Source: Diphasiastrum complanatum (lineage: Eukaryota > Streptophyta > Lycopodiopsida > Lycopodiales > Lycopodiaceae). Taken from it: DNA of 64,000 nt. Numbering within the stretch: the first letter of the stretch is position 1; each line of letters starts with the position of its first letter. Positions 1-12,230 of this stretch are shown here, piece by piece. The position numbers were made by a program, and so were the translations under genes. The notes under the pieces are model-generated. The model saw nothing but the letters and a program-made list of their open reading frames with translations, was not told the origin of the DNA and ran no database searches. The stretch lies in NCBI GenBank assembly GCA_029204225.1, contig CM055101.1, positions 43,956,180 to 44,020,179 on the forward strand, given 5' to 3'.

Positions 1-375
1 GAGCTTCTTCATGGGAAAACGCCTTTCAAGGGATCAGGAAACAGGGCAACGTTGTTTAATGTAGTTGGACAACCGTTAAAATTTCCTGAGACATCTGGTG
101 TAAGTTTTGCTGCTAGGGATCTCATAAGAGGCTTGCTGGTTAAAGATCCTCAGCATAGACTAGCATCAAAGCGTGGGGCAACAGAAATAAAGCAGCATCC
201 ATTCTTTGATGGTGTAAATTGGGCTTTGATCCGGTCTGCTATGCCGCCAGAGATACCCAAGTCTTTGGAGTCTGAAGTACCTACAACTAAAGCAGCTCTC
301 CCTTCAGCTGAAAAACAAGGTGCGAATGGGGACTCAAATTCCTCGGGATCTTACTTGGATTTTGATTTCTTTTAG
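1..375 (+). CDS. AGC VIII protein kinase (D6PK-like), C-terminal part
   Basis: The open frame enters from the window edge and ends at TAG 373-375. It reads the last part of a Ser/Thr kinase: [11 protein letters not shown], the typical [12 protein letters not shown] stretch, then [19 protein letters not shown] (kinase subdomain XI, with the conserved Arg) and [20 protein letters not shown]. The tail ends FDFF, resembling the hydrophobic PDK1-docking motif of AGC kinases. These stretches are characteristic of the plant AGC VIII group (D6 PROTEIN KINASE and PINOID relatives), which phosphorylate auxin efflux carriers at the plasma membrane; that role is family knowledge. Catalytic subdomains lie outside the window, so activity cannot be judged. 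No frameshift or stop is seen. Which AGC VIII subgroup it belongs to is less certain. Confidence 0.9.
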   Translation, partial: ELLHGKTPFKGSGNRATLFNVVGQPLKFPETSGVSFAARDLIRGLLVKDPQHRLASKRGATEIKQHPFFDGVNWALIRSAMPPEIPKSLESEVPTTKAALPSAEKQGANGDSNSSGSYLDFDFF

Positions 376-701
376 TTGTTGGTGTACATCACCTTACATT
401 GATCAGCATGACGATGAAAGTCTGCTTGCAACTCTTGTAATATTATCAAACCTGGTGCAGATGCACTATTAAGGTAGAGACCGTTTCTCCTTGGGCTGAA
501 AAATTTCGCTTTCCTGCAGTTTTCTATCCATCGTGACCCTTTTGATGGGTGGTGTTTTTTTGGTAATATTCTGCACAAGACACATCAAGAAAGTTGTATT
601 ATATTTCCTTTGAGTGGGTAGAGCGGGTAAGTATACCTCATTGCCTTTGAGATACAAATGCTCTATTTTTATTAGCATGGACAGTTTCTTCAGTCAATAA
701 A
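376..701 (+). other. 3' UTR of the kinase gene with poly(A) signal
   Basis: Non-coding DNA directly follows the kinase stop codon. A canonical AATAAA lies at 696-701, preceded by T-rich DNA, about 320 bases after the stop; this is a plausible poly(A) signal. From 702 to about 1400 I see only AT-rich non-coding DNA with no convincing exon. Confidence 0.55.
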
Positions 702-1401
702 TTTCCATTCAGTTTCACATGGCAGCTCTGGAATAATTCAAATACTAAGATCAAGTTTTTTCATGCTCATCTTTCTTATGTAAATGTTCCCATTGTATTT
801 ATGTTTGTATGCTGCTTGTTACAAATACACAGTATTTTGATTTGTTGCCCTCTATTACATAATAATCATTTGATTGCAATCTTATGCGGTAGTCATTTGT
901 GTGAAATAATACGTAGTAGTCATGTATGTTATATTTGGCCCATGTTTCTTTGTTCTATCTCAACAATTGATAACTCATTATCCAGCATACTTCAAAGAAT
1001 CTTATTGTTGATGAATGGCGGTTTATGTAAATACTGCTCATTGTTGATGAAATGGTGGTTATTTACAGACTGCTCATTATTTGGAATCTTGTTACACTTT
1101 GGACATTCTATTGCACAAACACTGTGTAGTGGCCCGTGGATAGGTCATAGAGTATGCTTTTGACACACATCGCCAAAACCCTTCCAGTGAGTCATGTAAT
1201 GTGTTAATTGTAGTTGCATAATATGCTAATCATATGAGAACACTTTTCGCCAATTCTTTAGGTATAGTGCAACCTTTTACCTTTAATTACTGATTTTTAA
1301 AATTCTTGTCACAAAAAAATCATAATCACCTAAAAATACACTTCAATTTCATGGAAGAAAAGAAAAAAAATGACTGCTCGTTGCCATTACATTTGTCAAT
1401 G

Positions 1402-1823
1402 CTACTGGGTTAGCATTGCTTCCCTGCCAATGCATGTCAGTGGTGGGCCTCCTCTACACCCCTTGGTGTAGGACTGACTTGCTAAGAACATAATGTAAGC
1501 AGCCTCATGTAGCGAGGGAAAGGCACTATTGGATACATTGTCGCACAAGGCAATATGTTTACTTCTGTGATTCTGGACGGTACATTGGTCTGTGTGTTTT
1601 CTCAAGCTATCTTTGAAATGAAACATGCAAGATCTCTCACGTCCTTCCATAGGCATATCATCTCCAGCACCATAAAGTATCTCTACGCACTGCCGCCCAA
1701 TTGGCCTCAGCCTCATTTGCCATAAATCCTCGAAAGTGAACAGTTTCCAGGGCATTTTTTTTCATTTATAGCATTCAACATCTCCCAAAACTTGATTTGC
1801 GCCTTTGTATCTTCAACTTTCAT
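1402..1823 (-). pseudogene. Transposase-like coding remnant, frameshifted
   Basis: Reading leftward from an ATG at 1821-1823, the frame codes MKVEDTKAQIKFWEMLNA. It shifts by one base in an A-run near 1757 and continues into about 117 codons containing KLFTFEDLWQMRLRPIG, HFKDSLRKHTDQC and KHIALCDNVSNSAFPSLHEA. The residue pattern (Trp/Cys/His with helices) looks like coding DNA of a plant DNA transposon such as a MULE, but I do not recognise the family firmly. The frameshift and the lack of surrounding exons mark it as a remnant. It stops about 200 bases short of the left end of the duplicated unit and may be an older insertion or a truncated neighbour. Confidence 0.35.
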
Positions 1824-2212
1824 CTCACAAATTGCTAATGTTTGTAAGCTTTGAATGCTGCAGAATCACAGTGCCAATTGAAACCAAGCAAATATTCGGT
1901 TAGAGACAAGCAACACACAACTTATCAAAACAAAGCCCAAATTAGGTTAATTGACCTGGGATCGTAGACATGTGATGCCATTGTAGTCCAACCACGTATT
2001 CTTTTAACATGGTCAAAGCACACCCATGAGTGCTCTAGATCAGGCCTGGGAATAGTGATCCTTGAAAAAAATCATATTGGCACTTCTCCTTGAGACGTAA
2101 AATGGAGTCTACTGAATTTGCGTTCGATTGGTTGTTTGTTCGAAATTCATCTATCCACTTTCTCAACCTGCACTTTACCAAGTCAAACGATGAAGAAACA
2201 AGTTTTAGGCTA

Positions 2213-4489
2213 ATCATTATAGAAGAATAATGAATCATCACAGAAGAATAATGATTCATTACAAAAGATAGCGTTCGATATCAAATCAAAACTAGATCGA
2301 ATGCAATCAATCTTACAATCTATTCGTATGGAAAATTTGCAATCACTGAAGGATGTGGAAGAGGCTAAGAAGGAGGAGACTAGGAGTAAGAAGCGAAAGC
2401 GGAAAAGTTGCAAGGATATTCAGACCGTTTCAGAAGGAGATTATCGAAATAGAAGAATTCGAGCATTCAAGTAAGAATACTTTGATTTTTTTGTAATTTG
2501 ATTAGTGACATATGGTTTTATTTTCTCTACTATGTTGTTCTACTAACTATCTAATTTTTTTTTGCAGATCTGCATTAGTATCTCATCAGTATATAAAGGA
2601 CAATGCATCAATTGGAATGTCGTTGGGCTCAATATTAACAGGCAAATCCACTGAGTGTATCATGATGAACAATAGGAGTTCCAATGTAAAGTCCAAAATT
2701 GCAGTCTCTTTGATGTTAGACATTCAGAAATTTTTAGATAAAACTATAGTTCAGGGTGTCTGTGATTTTGCTGGTATTAGCAGAGAAGCATATTCAACAA
2801 TATTTCAACTTATTAGGGATGCCTTTAAGCAAGTTCGAACTAGAAAAGTCCCTATCCCTAGGTCATATCACTTGAAGATAGAGAAGAAACATTGAACTTA
2901 AGTATGCCTAAAATCATTGGTACCCCATTTTATATAGAGGAAGTGTATGAAACTAATGGAAGATCCATGTCATATAATTCATCAAACAACTTCTTTGTTG
3001 ATCTAAATCACTTATTAACATACATGGTCACATTTTATGATATAACCTTAGAAAAGGTGAATGGTAAAATAATCATAGTACTTAAGTTAGACGAGTCAGA
3101 GATTGTGAAAGGGCAGAAGATGGAGAGAGTTAGTATAACTCTCATAAATGGTGCACTATCACAAACAATGGACCAAAGAGACTTCAAATTTAGTGTCCAG
3201 TCCGAAAATGGTATATGGTGGTTGGCAGCTTTTCAGGTGATTATTATTTTTATTAACTAAGTTTAATTCCTTACCCTGGCTCATAATTCATATTTAACTA
3301 AATTGGTTTTATGCATTGGACATGTACTGAAGGAGAATCACGATATATTATCATGGATATTCTCTAGGACATCTTACCCTCGGATTATCAAGGACCATAT
3401 GGAAGGAGGATTTCTCAGAGTTCCAGGAGTTGGAGACTTCCAAGTTGAATGGCACTTAGCAGGTGATTTAAAAACACTGAAATACATGTATAATGTCTCT
3501 CACGGTGCTACATCTAAACATCCTTGTTTATATTGCATGAAAATGGCAAAAGATGTAACTAGAAGTACAAGAATTACGAGAGAAAATGCAGATCCAAAAT
3601 GGAAGCCAGTATTGCCTATTCCCTTGAAAAATGTCTCTTCATGCAGAAGTTAGGATAATAGAAAAGCTCGTTTATCTTCATATAGTTTTTGCATGGAATA
3701 GTAAGCCAACATCAGTTGCGAAGGAAGCTATTTGTCGATTAGAAGATGTTTTATCAAAAGCAGGACTGCATAAGGGACATGTCAAAATACAAAAAGATAA
3801 AAAGCTTTCTGAAAAGTTAGGAAATATGCCAACTAAACCAAGCATCGGAGGAGCAAAAGCACGTCGATTCCTATCAAACCATATTGATAAGGATTCAAAC
3901 ATTTAACACTCAGTCTGGAAAGAAATTGTTGCTGCCACTGAAGACTTAGGAGTGACCGGCAAATCAAGATTATTGAAAGTTGATGTATGGAGAAAGCTTG
4001 ACAGTATGATTAAGATATTAAGAAAAGACAAATTTTTTGATAATGATAAGAGAGCTCTACAAAAGACTTGCGTCGATTTTGTTGATGCAGTATCAAAAGC
4101 ATGGGGAGAAGATCACATCACTCATTACATGGTTAGTATGCATGCTCAGAGCAGCTATCAATTAGATTATATATTTTGATCCAAGCATAAGACTGACATT
4201 ACGATTTTGACATGTGCAGCACATACTAAGAGATCATACAACATTTTTTGAAAACACATATGGAAGCCTAAGTGTCTGGTCATCACAAGGGATGGAGAAG
4301 TCACATTGGCAAGCACGGACAACATTTCATCGAAATACACAGCATGGAGGAACCAATGAAAAACGAAACTATATTTGCCAATTATTTCAGTGGTTCTACC
4401 ATAGAGTTCAAATTCGACAGATCACAAAATCCTCAAATTACGACAAATTCAGAAAAGCTTGCAAATTTATTGAGCAACATAGAAGCTAA
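2213..4489 (+). pseudogene. DDE-like transposase, spliced, family not recognised (copy 1)
   Basis: Four exons can be drawn: about 2213-2470, 2568-3236, about 3333-4131 and 4220-4489. Donors GTAAGA, GTGATT and GTTAGT are visible, and the 2470/2568 junction joins in frame (RIRAF-K-SALVSHQ). Exon 1 is basic (KKRKRKS, a likely nuclear signal). Candidate catalytic acids are the Asp in VLKLDESEIVKGQ, the Asp in EWHLAGDLKTLKYMY and the Glu in SSQGMEKSHWQARTTFH. After the second Asp comes HPCLYCMKM, a likely zinc-binding pair. The acid order fits an RNase H-fold transposase; this is inference. Copy 1 carries a TAG near 2217 and frameshifts near 2890 and 3630, so it is dead. Close homology to 16477-18079 lets these lesions be seen. 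Confidence 0.6.
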
Positions 4490-4555
4490 AAATTCAGAGA
4501 TACAAAGTTGCTACAAATGTAAATTGTATTCACAATTTTCAATATATACAAATCA

Positions 4556-5326
4556 TCATTTAAAGGTATCTGATTCATCCTCTTGTCCAATTGTTGTGCT
4601 ATCATGCAATAATTCTCTACTTGCATATGCATCCAGAAGATGCGCATTGTCCTTGTTACCACTCAATTCTATATATGTTGCATACAATGAATAATGGGAA
4701 CCTCTTAATGCTACATTCCCATCTACAAATCCTAATATGTTTAAAACATAAGATCTCTTCACAAAAATTATTTTATTTGCTCTCGCAAATTTATGTCCAC
4801 CTAAATAATAAGATAAGGCTTTCACAGCCATTATCATTGTCTCTCCAACTAGACTGAATTTGGAATGAGCAATGCAGATTTCATTGATTTGAAAGTGCAT
4901 CAAGTAGTGGCCGAGGCCACTATCCCTGTGGAAAGATGATGAATGTTGTCTGAAGCGCCCTCGACGAGTAGCAAAGTCATCGATAAAAAGTGCATTCTGC
5001 AATTACAAAATTGGAGTTTTTAGCACAAATTGAATTTTGCAAAAAACATACATCAGATAAACAGACGTACAGTAAAACTTTTAAACGTACGCATTCATCA
5101 TCATCTGCTGCAACTAGATCATGATGATCTATATTGTGACCACCAATTGAAGAAGAGTCATCAGCAAATTTCATAACCAATGGACGAGGGAACCCCAGCT
5201 GGGCTTGGAATGTAATAAATTCCTCATCAGAAGGCAAACTTCATCCATGAGCACTAACGTTTGCCATAGCCCAGGACAAACATTCCTCACCAGTCAGAAT
5301 TCCCTCCTCACCATCATAGTCAATGT
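4556..5326 (-). pseudogene. ORF2 of the unit, 3' exons (cut by copia insertion)
   Basis: Reading leftward, an exon 5326-5091 and an exon 4996-4556 are joined by a GTACGT donor and a TTGCAG acceptor in phase 0 (DDDEC-NALFIDDF). The product is acidic in the middle and then reads GRFRQHSSSFHRDSGLGHYL and ALSYYLGGHKFARANKIIF before its stop. A TGA at 5241-5243 interrupts it. I do not recognise a domain. The first exon runs straight into the copia 5' LTR at 5327. Its 5' part appears to resume beyond the element at 10738-11379, so the two pieces are likely one gene. It converges with the transposase, whose stop is only 66 bases away. Confidence 0.5.
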
Positions 5327-6118
5327 TGTTGGATTTATCTCCTCTACTCTCCTAAATCCTATTTTAATCTGCCTCCATTCATGTTGCATTTTTACTCATG
5401 TTGTCGCACAGTCTGCATATTTACATGTAAAATAAGACAGGCAAAAAACTCGACTGTCTGCATAAATACAAGTAAATTTCCACAGACGAAAAAGACGAAA
5501 AACACGACATTGTGTTTTTATACGTGATTTCTGACAAGCAAAATAGGCGACACTACCTTACAAAATGTCGAAGGTGCCCTAGGAAAAGCGAATGCACCCT
5601 GTAAATCAAATCCTAAGGCATTTCGTTAGAGTGTCACATTTTTCGCATCTTCACCAACGTTCATTTCAACAAAGGCTGACGTCGCAGCCTTTTCACGCTC
5701 ATCCCACACAATTGTGCTAACATATTTGACAACGACAACAGCCACCCACGATCTTCTACACACAGCACATCCACTTTGTAATTTCTTCATCCGCACACTG
5801 TAAAATTGTGTATATATCGAATACCACTTGCGTAATCAAACAATGAGGTGAATGTGTGTGTAAAATAATAGCATCAGAAGCTTATTAGAGATAGACAAAG
5901 TAGATGCCTTGCACATTGATTCTTTTGTATTGTCAGTAATAGGTTCATCCCTTTTGCAGATTGAATTAGCTTTGTAGAGCACGCGGTTTCGTCCGCTATT
6001 GTCTTGTGCTCCACAACATTATTGACATATATATTCTACTATACTTAATCTGATAACAGCTCTGTTGTTTTGCGTTCATATTTGTGTTGATATTGCTATG
6101 CTTTTCTTCATTTTGTCT
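5327..6118 (+). repeat. Copia 5' LTR, 3'-truncated
   Basis: It matches 9520-10312 closely and diverges after TGTCT at 6114-6118, where mid-gag sequence begins. The missing part corresponds to about 10313-10737 of the right LTR. Confidence 0.8.
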
Positions 6119-9100
6119 GAGTTACGGATATCCAGATCGGCCATGTATCCGAGGCTTATACATCGAAAGAGGTCTAGGACATCTTGAGCACACTATACGA
6201 AGTGCGAGATATAGCTTCCAAGCTACATCTCAAGCAGAAATTTTACTCCCTCAAGATGGCGAATGGTGATTCCTTGTAGAATCACATCAATCAATTCAAG
6301 AACTTGCTAAGGCAAATAGTCGCTGTCGGATCTGTCATAGACGATCAAGACGCAGTGATGCAACTGCTGACAAGCTTGCCAAGCTCATACGACAGCTGGG
6401 TGATGATCATCACGACACATCCAGAACTGACTCTTTCGAGAGGCATTCCTATGTTGTTGCAGGAAGACACGCGGAGGAATGAAGCCTCAAGTTCCTCAGT
6501 TGATTCTCACGCTTTATACACCAACAAGAGCACGACTAAGTAGAAGAAGAAGAAGAAAGGCCCAAAGCAATCAAAGCCGGACCAGAAATCAGCACAGCAC
6601 AAAGAACATTCTAATCCGCAAACGAAGAAGAAGCTGTTTTGCAGGTACTGCAAGCGAAACAACCATGAAATTCAAGACTGCAGAATACTGCAAGCAAAGA
6701 ACAATAACAAGGGGTGGTCGAATCAAGTGGAAAATGCAGCTACGGAAGCTCCACATCCTATTCAAGAAGGGATCATGATGCCTTCATGACCAGCCATCAA
6801 AGAGCATCCGACGACAGTTCTTGGTTCCTGGATTTCGAAGCCACTCAGCACATGACCAGCCTCATTGGTTGTTTCAAGTCCTATGCACCTTATAGTACCA
6901 AGAAAAATGTTCACCTTGGTGACAATAGCACACAAGCTATTAAAGGTGAAGGTACTGTAAGTTAAGCTTCGCAAATGATCAGTCTAAGCTACTTTCTAAA
7001 GTCTTGTATGTACCAAATTTTTCTACGAATCTGCTCTCTGTAAGCAGAATCACAGATCTAAGACATAGAGTAGAATTCGAATGTGATCAATGCAAAGTAG
7101 TTGATAGGACAGGCAAGATCCTAGCACTCGAAAAGAGGCATGGATACTTGTATAAATTAACTCATTGCTTTTCTACCTCTAGTTAGGTGCTCAGTACTTC
7201 TATTCATGCAAATAAAAGTTTACTTTGGCATTATAGACTTGGTCACTTGAATCATGTTGTTGTACAACAAATGTCTAGACAATCTATTGTTCTTAATCTC
7301 GAATATCCTCGTGATAAAGTCGAGTTACCTGTCTGTCAAGACTGTCTAGTTGGTAAACAAACTAGAAAACCATTTAAATCAAGCCATCAGCACATTGCTA
7401 GAGGATTGTTAGACATTGTACATTCAGACATTTGTGGCCCGATGAAAAATCCTTCACTGAAGGACGCAAAGTATTTTATAACTTTTATTGATGAATTTTT
7501 TAGAAGGACTGTGGTGTAAAGAAGAAATCAGAAGCCTTCAATTGCTTGAGAATATTCAAGGAGCATGCAGAGAAGGAGACTGGAAGGACGATCAAGGCCC
7601 TAAGATCAGACAATGGTGAAAAATACATCTCTATCAAGTTTAAGGAGTACTGCCAAAGCCAAGGCATTGAGCAGCAATTCATCACTCACAGTCCTCAGTC
7701 TAATGTATGCTAGCGCATACATCGCTGCCCAAGAGATTCTGGGCCGAAGCTGTCTCCACTGCAGCTTATGTCTAGAACAGATGTTCGACCCAGGCCCTCT
7801 CAGGCAAGACACCCCACGAGGTGTGGACAGGCTCTAAGCCTTCTGTGAAGAACCTAAGATTGTTTGGATGCGTTGCCTACGCGCAGATCCCAAAAGACAC
7901 GAGGAAGAAATTGGACTTCCAAGGTCTCAAGACCATCGTGATTGGATATACTTCATCTGATATTACATACAAACTATATGATCCTGATACCCAGCAAATC
8001 CTGTATAGCCGGGATATAGTCTTTATCGAGGATTAGTTCGTCGACATCAAAGGCAAGGATATTGCTCCAGGAGGACCTTCAGCACCTGCCATTGACACGA
8101 CTGTCCGAGCTTCTGGCTCAGGCGTGTCTATTGTCGACCCACTTTTTGATAGCGAATCAGACGAAGACGTTGCTGCTACCCAGCAAAAAATCCCATGAGT
8201 GGTTCATCAGTCAAATCCTCCCAGAAGATCAAACTGATTGCACACACAGGCCACAAGGTATACTCTTGAGTCTGCATGTCTCTTGATACAAAAACCGACG
8301 ATAGTCCAAGAGGCACTCAGCCAACCAGACTCTGATCTATAGAGAGAAGCTATAGACAGAGAGTATTCCTCTCTGATCAGACGTGGTCACTAGTCGAAGC
8401 TCCTATTGGCTGCAATATCATTGATTGCAAATGGATCTTTAAGATCAAATACAATGCCAACGGAGCAATTGATCGTAGGAAGGCAAGACTGGTAGCACGA
8501 GGATTCACTCAGATTTCCAATGTCGACTACAACGAGACTTTCAGTCCAGTAGTCAAGCATTCGTCGATCCGAGCACTCCTGTCTTATGCTGAAGCTGCCG
8601 ACCTCACTGTTTTTAGAGTTCAACATGACTGATCTGGACGAAGCTCACTTCTATCTAGGCATTCAGATCCACAGAGACAGAGTGAGATGACTGATTTACA
8701 TCACTCCACAAAGGTATCTTCACAATGTTCTAAACATATACAATCTAATGAATTGTAAATTAGCTCACTCACCAAGGATCCAGGCTTTCATTTGTCAAAG
8801 GACCAATGTCCCTAGACTCAAACAAGAAGAGGAGCAGATGAGAGAGTATTTTTATCAATTGATACTTGGATCTCTCATGTACGCAATGGTCTATACAAGA
8901 CCAGATATCTCTATTCCAGTAAGCTCACTCAGCCAATATATGGCTAATCCTGGCATTACCCATTGGAACACTCTCATAAGAGTCATGAGGTATATTCGAG
9001 CTACCATGGACCAGTGCATCTGCTATGGAGAGGTCAGCAACAACAATCTTCATCAGCTCAGTGGATATTCTGATGCAAGCTGAGGAGGATATGTAGACAA

Positions 9101-9512
9101 TCGTAAGTCCACATCTGGATTTACATTCTTCTTCAACGGCGGTCCTGTCTCATGGAACAGTCGTAAGCAAACCTCTATCGCTCTTTCTTCTACGGAAGCA
9201 TAATACATTGCTGCTTCTCAATCTATTAAGGAAGCGTTTTGGTTGAGAAATTTACTGTCAGACATTAATCTGTATCAATATAGTGCTATTGCCTTATCGG
9301 CCAACCCTAGATTTCACTCTAGGAGTAAGCACATTGAGATCAGATATCACTACATAAGGGGAAAGGTTCTCAACAAGGAGGTGAGCTTAACGTACTGTAG
9401 AACGCAGGACATGGTTGCAGATATATTCACAAAGACATTAAGTGTTAATGCACACAACAAATTTTGTGCATTGCTTAGTCTGAAGATCAAGGCATTCACG
9501 AATCCAGATTAA
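6119..9512 (+). pseudogene. Copia gag-pol polyprotein remnant
   Basis: Fragments appear in copia order across several frames. The gag core (LYEVRDIASKLHLKQKFYSL, then LLTSLPSSYDSWVMII) is followed by a CCHC knuckle CRYCKRNNHEIQDC near 6642. The protease region reads WFLDFEATQHMT where DSGA is expected, so its active site looks lost. Next come the gag-pre-integrase HLNH and CQDC cluster, integrase HSDICGP and LRSDNGEKY, RT (KARLVARGFTQISNVDYNET), and RNase H with SGYSDAS and KHIEIRYHYIRGK. The RT palm with YVDD is deleted between about 8625 and 8640, where the sequence jumps to the C-terminal FYLGIQIHRD region. Multiple stops and frameshifts are present. Not functional. Confidence 0.85.
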
Positions 9513-9519
9513 GGGGGGG

Positions 9520-10737
9520 TGTTGGATTTATCTCCTCTACTCTCCTAAATCTTATTTTAATCTGCCTCCATTCGTGTTGCATTTTTACTCATGTTGTCGC
9601 ACAGTCTACATATTTACATGTAAAATGAGACAGGCGAAAAACTTGACTGTCTGCATAAATGCAAGTAAATTTCCACAGGCAAAAAAGGAGAAAAATGTGA
9701 CATTGTGTTTTTACACGTGACTTGTGACAGGCGAAAATGACGACACTGCCTTATAAAAAGTCGAAGGTGCCCTAGGAAAAGTGAAGGCACCCTGTAAATC
9801 AAATCCTAAGGCATTTCGTTAGAGTGTCTCATTTTTCGCATCTTCAACAACGTTCATTTCAGCAAAGGCTGACGTCACGGTGTTTTCACTCTCATCCCAC
9901 GCAACTGTGCTAACATATTTGACAACAACAACAGCCACCCACGATCTTCTACAGATAGCACATCCACTTTGTACTTTCTTCATCCGCACACCTGTAAAAT
10001 TGTGTATATATTGAATACCACTTGCGTATTCAAACAATGAGGTGAATGTGTGTGTAGAATAATAGCATCAAAAGCTTATCAGAGATAGACGAAGTAGATG
10101 CCTTGCACATTGATTCTTTTGTATTGTCAGTAATAGGTTCATCCCTTTTACAGATTGAATTAGCTTTGTAGAGCACGCGGTTTCGTCCACTATTGTCTTG
10201 TGCTCCACAACATTATTGACGTGTATATTTTGCTATACTTAATCTGATAACAGCTCTGTTGTTCTGCATTCAAATTTGTGTTGATATTGCTATGCTTTTT
10301 TTCATTCTGTCTAACTCTCTCTTGTTGCTCAATCTGGTAATCTATCCTTGGCGAATTATTATTAGTCTAGTTGTTGACGACTAATATTTAGTCTTGCCAT
10401 TCGCGACTGATTATCAGTCGAGCTCAGTCTAGCTCTTCGTGAATCATTTGCGACTAATAATTTGTCTAGTTGTTCGTGACAAATTATTTTTCTGATGTTT
10501 TGTTAATGTTTGGCTATGTAATCAGATCGACCGTGATTTCTATCACTAATGTTCTGTTCATTTCTGATAGGCATAGTCATGCTTAGGGAAAGAGTAATAT
10601 AGCTCATTCCGCTGCGCACGAACACTTTCTGTTCGAGTTCGTTTCTCGTTTGAGTTTCGAGTTCACTTCTTTTCGTGTTCGTTTTCTTTTTCGAGCTATT
10701 TTAGTTCCTCACACTCACACACACTCTTTCTCCAACA
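9520..10737 (+). repeat. Copia 3' LTR, full length (about 1.2 kb)
   Basis: It starts TGTTGGATTT after a purine tract and ends CCAACA at 10737. The same 3' end occurs inverted at 36000 in the second copy of the host unit, next to the same host bases, which fixes the LTR end. It contains a short run of interspersed GACTAATA/ATTAGTC motifs around 10360-10500. Confidence 0.8.
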
Positions 10738-11379
10738 ATTCCATCTTCATTTATATAATATTTTGGCAAATCAAAAAAGCATTTAGAATGTACACTAGCA
10801 ATATCTTCCTCAGTATTGGCATTAGAGCCAATGAAAGCATCCCTCAACATATCAGTATCTACACTCAAATATTCAGTCTCTTTATCAGGAGTATCAATCA
10901 AAAAATGACTGATGTCCTTTATGGAATGTTTAGTAGTGGAGGATGAAGGATCTCAGTATCAAGAATCAAAGTATCTGACTCTATTGGGATTTGTACCAAA
11001 AGGAAAAACACAAATCCGGTCTGATACTCTAGAAAATGACATTTTCGATTACAAACATTACATTCACTGGAATTTTTAATTGATCAAAAAGTTTAGTGTA
11101 CATCCTGTCTAGCCGCTGCTTATAATGGAAAAAAGTATGTACAAGATCAGTGAAATGCATAAACGACAAATTAGACGTAGAGATTGGAGGGATACTGACT
11201 ATATCCCTGAATCTGATATATTGGTCATAAAAAATATTAGAACTCTGTTGTGCCGTACTGAACACATTTAGAAAAGGCCGGAAGAGGGACTTGAAGTACT
11301 CTATGCGCTCAGTTATACCGAACTCAGAGAGAAAACTAGACAACAAACACTCACAACTAGGATCAGAGGAGGAAGCCAT
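10738..11379 (-). pseudogene. ORF2 of the unit, 5' part (unknown protein)
   Basis: It starts at ATG 11377-11379 (MASSSDPSCECLLSSFLSEF). The frame runs through YDQYIRFRDIVSIPPIS and LVHTFFHYKQRLDRMYTK, loses one base near 11080, and continues with a Cys cluster CNVCNRKC and then IDTPDKETEYLSVDTD. It ends at the copia 3' LTR. Compared with 35330-35999, this copy lacks about 125 bases just before the LTR and has at least two frameshifts. Together with 4556-5326 it probably formed one longer gene. I recognise no known family; the Cys cluster may bind zinc. It is divergent from the C48 gene across a repeat-rich spacer. Confidence 0.45.
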
Positions 11380-11429
11380 TGAATAGTATCGGATCTGTGC
11401 GAGAGGGGAGTAACCGAAGATGAAGGGAC

Positions 11430-12230
11430 AACACTACGCGCACACAAAAGCGATATGTACGAACGACTATCGCTCTTGTGCGCGTAAAGAAACATGATAC
11501 AATAAGGGAACAAACAAGGCGCGCACAGAAGCGATATGTGACGAAAATAGATATAAAATATGCGCGCAGAGAACCGAGCGGAACCCGAGAAAGTTAAAAA
11601 AAAAAAAAAAGGTTTTCAGAAATCGTGCCCTTTATAGTCATCTCACACGTGCGAGTCAACAGTCAACTGCCCACTTGTCGTACGATGATTCGCTGAAAAT
11701 CGTCCACACTTGTGAAGCCTTACAGAATGCATGTGTCACATTTTGATTCGTTGTCACTTGACGCATGTCGTAGGAAGATTCTGTAAAAAATATTCCACAC
11801 GTGTGAATCCGTATAAGAAGCATTTGTCACATTCTGATTGGTTGCCGCTTGACACGTGTCGTAGGACGATTCAAAAAAATATCTCACACGTGTGAAGCCA
11901 TGTGTCACATTTTGATTTGATGGAGTGTGACACATGTCGATGGCTTATTCGTTACTTTTCAGACACGTGCGGACGACATGTGCAACCACACACGTGCGAA
12001 AAAATCGTTTCCACATGTTCGCAAGCTCAGAGGCAGTTTCACTTGTTTTGTTCCGATTTTCATGTCATATCGCTTCTTTGTGCGCCCTCTTTCCTCCGTT
12101 ATCTTCGTCTCCTTCTGCGTGCGCACAAGAGCAATATTACCACCGTACATATCGCTTTTGTGCGCGGTTAGCTTTATGTCTCATTGTTTTTGTTTTCCAC
12201 ACTCGCACAAGAGCGATACATCCTATACTG
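11430..12230. promoter_or_regulatory. Divergent intergenic spacer with iterated short motif
   Basis: This spacer lies between ORF2 (-) and the C48 gene (+). A motif close to CGCACAANAGCGATATGT recurs in both orientations near 11435, 11468, 11519, 12065, 12121, 12146 and 12204. The inverted copy of the unit keeps the same motif near 34605, 34659, 34688, 34740 and 35279. Such clustered iterons between divergent genes could be binding sites for the element's own protein or shared promoter elements; this is inference. Confidence 0.45.
11640..11960. repeat. Tandem repeats of about 85 bp containing CACACGTGTG palindromes
   Basis: Three to four degenerate units contain, in order, a CACACGTGTGAAGCC-like palindrome, TGTCACATTTTGATT, and GACACGTGTCGTAGGA. 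They are kept in the inverted copy at about 34845-35185. CACGTG is the core of plant G-box and E-box sites. Confidence 0.6.

Larger units (their letters stand above)
5327..10737 (+). mobile_element. Ty1/copia LTR retrotransposon, degenerate
   Basis: A direct repeat begins TGTTGGATTTATCTCC at both 5327 and 9520. The right copy ends CTTTCTCCAACA at 10737, giving the expected TGTTGG...CCAACA termini. A polypurine tract (AAGGGGGGG) precedes the right LTR. The interior encodes gag, protease, integrase, RT and RNase H in copia order. The 5' LTR breaks off at about 6118 and joins mid-gag, so the end of the LTR, the primer site and the gag start are deleted. No matching 5-bp target duplication is seen (AATGT on the left, ATTCC on the right). 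It lies inside ORF2 of the host unit. Confidence 0.85.

Noticed and set aside
2043-2080. Terminal inverted repeat of the multi-gene unit
   Set aside because: The left (GGCCTGGGAATAG) and right (AGGAGTTTCAAAA, inverse) edges do not match; no TIR can be claimed.
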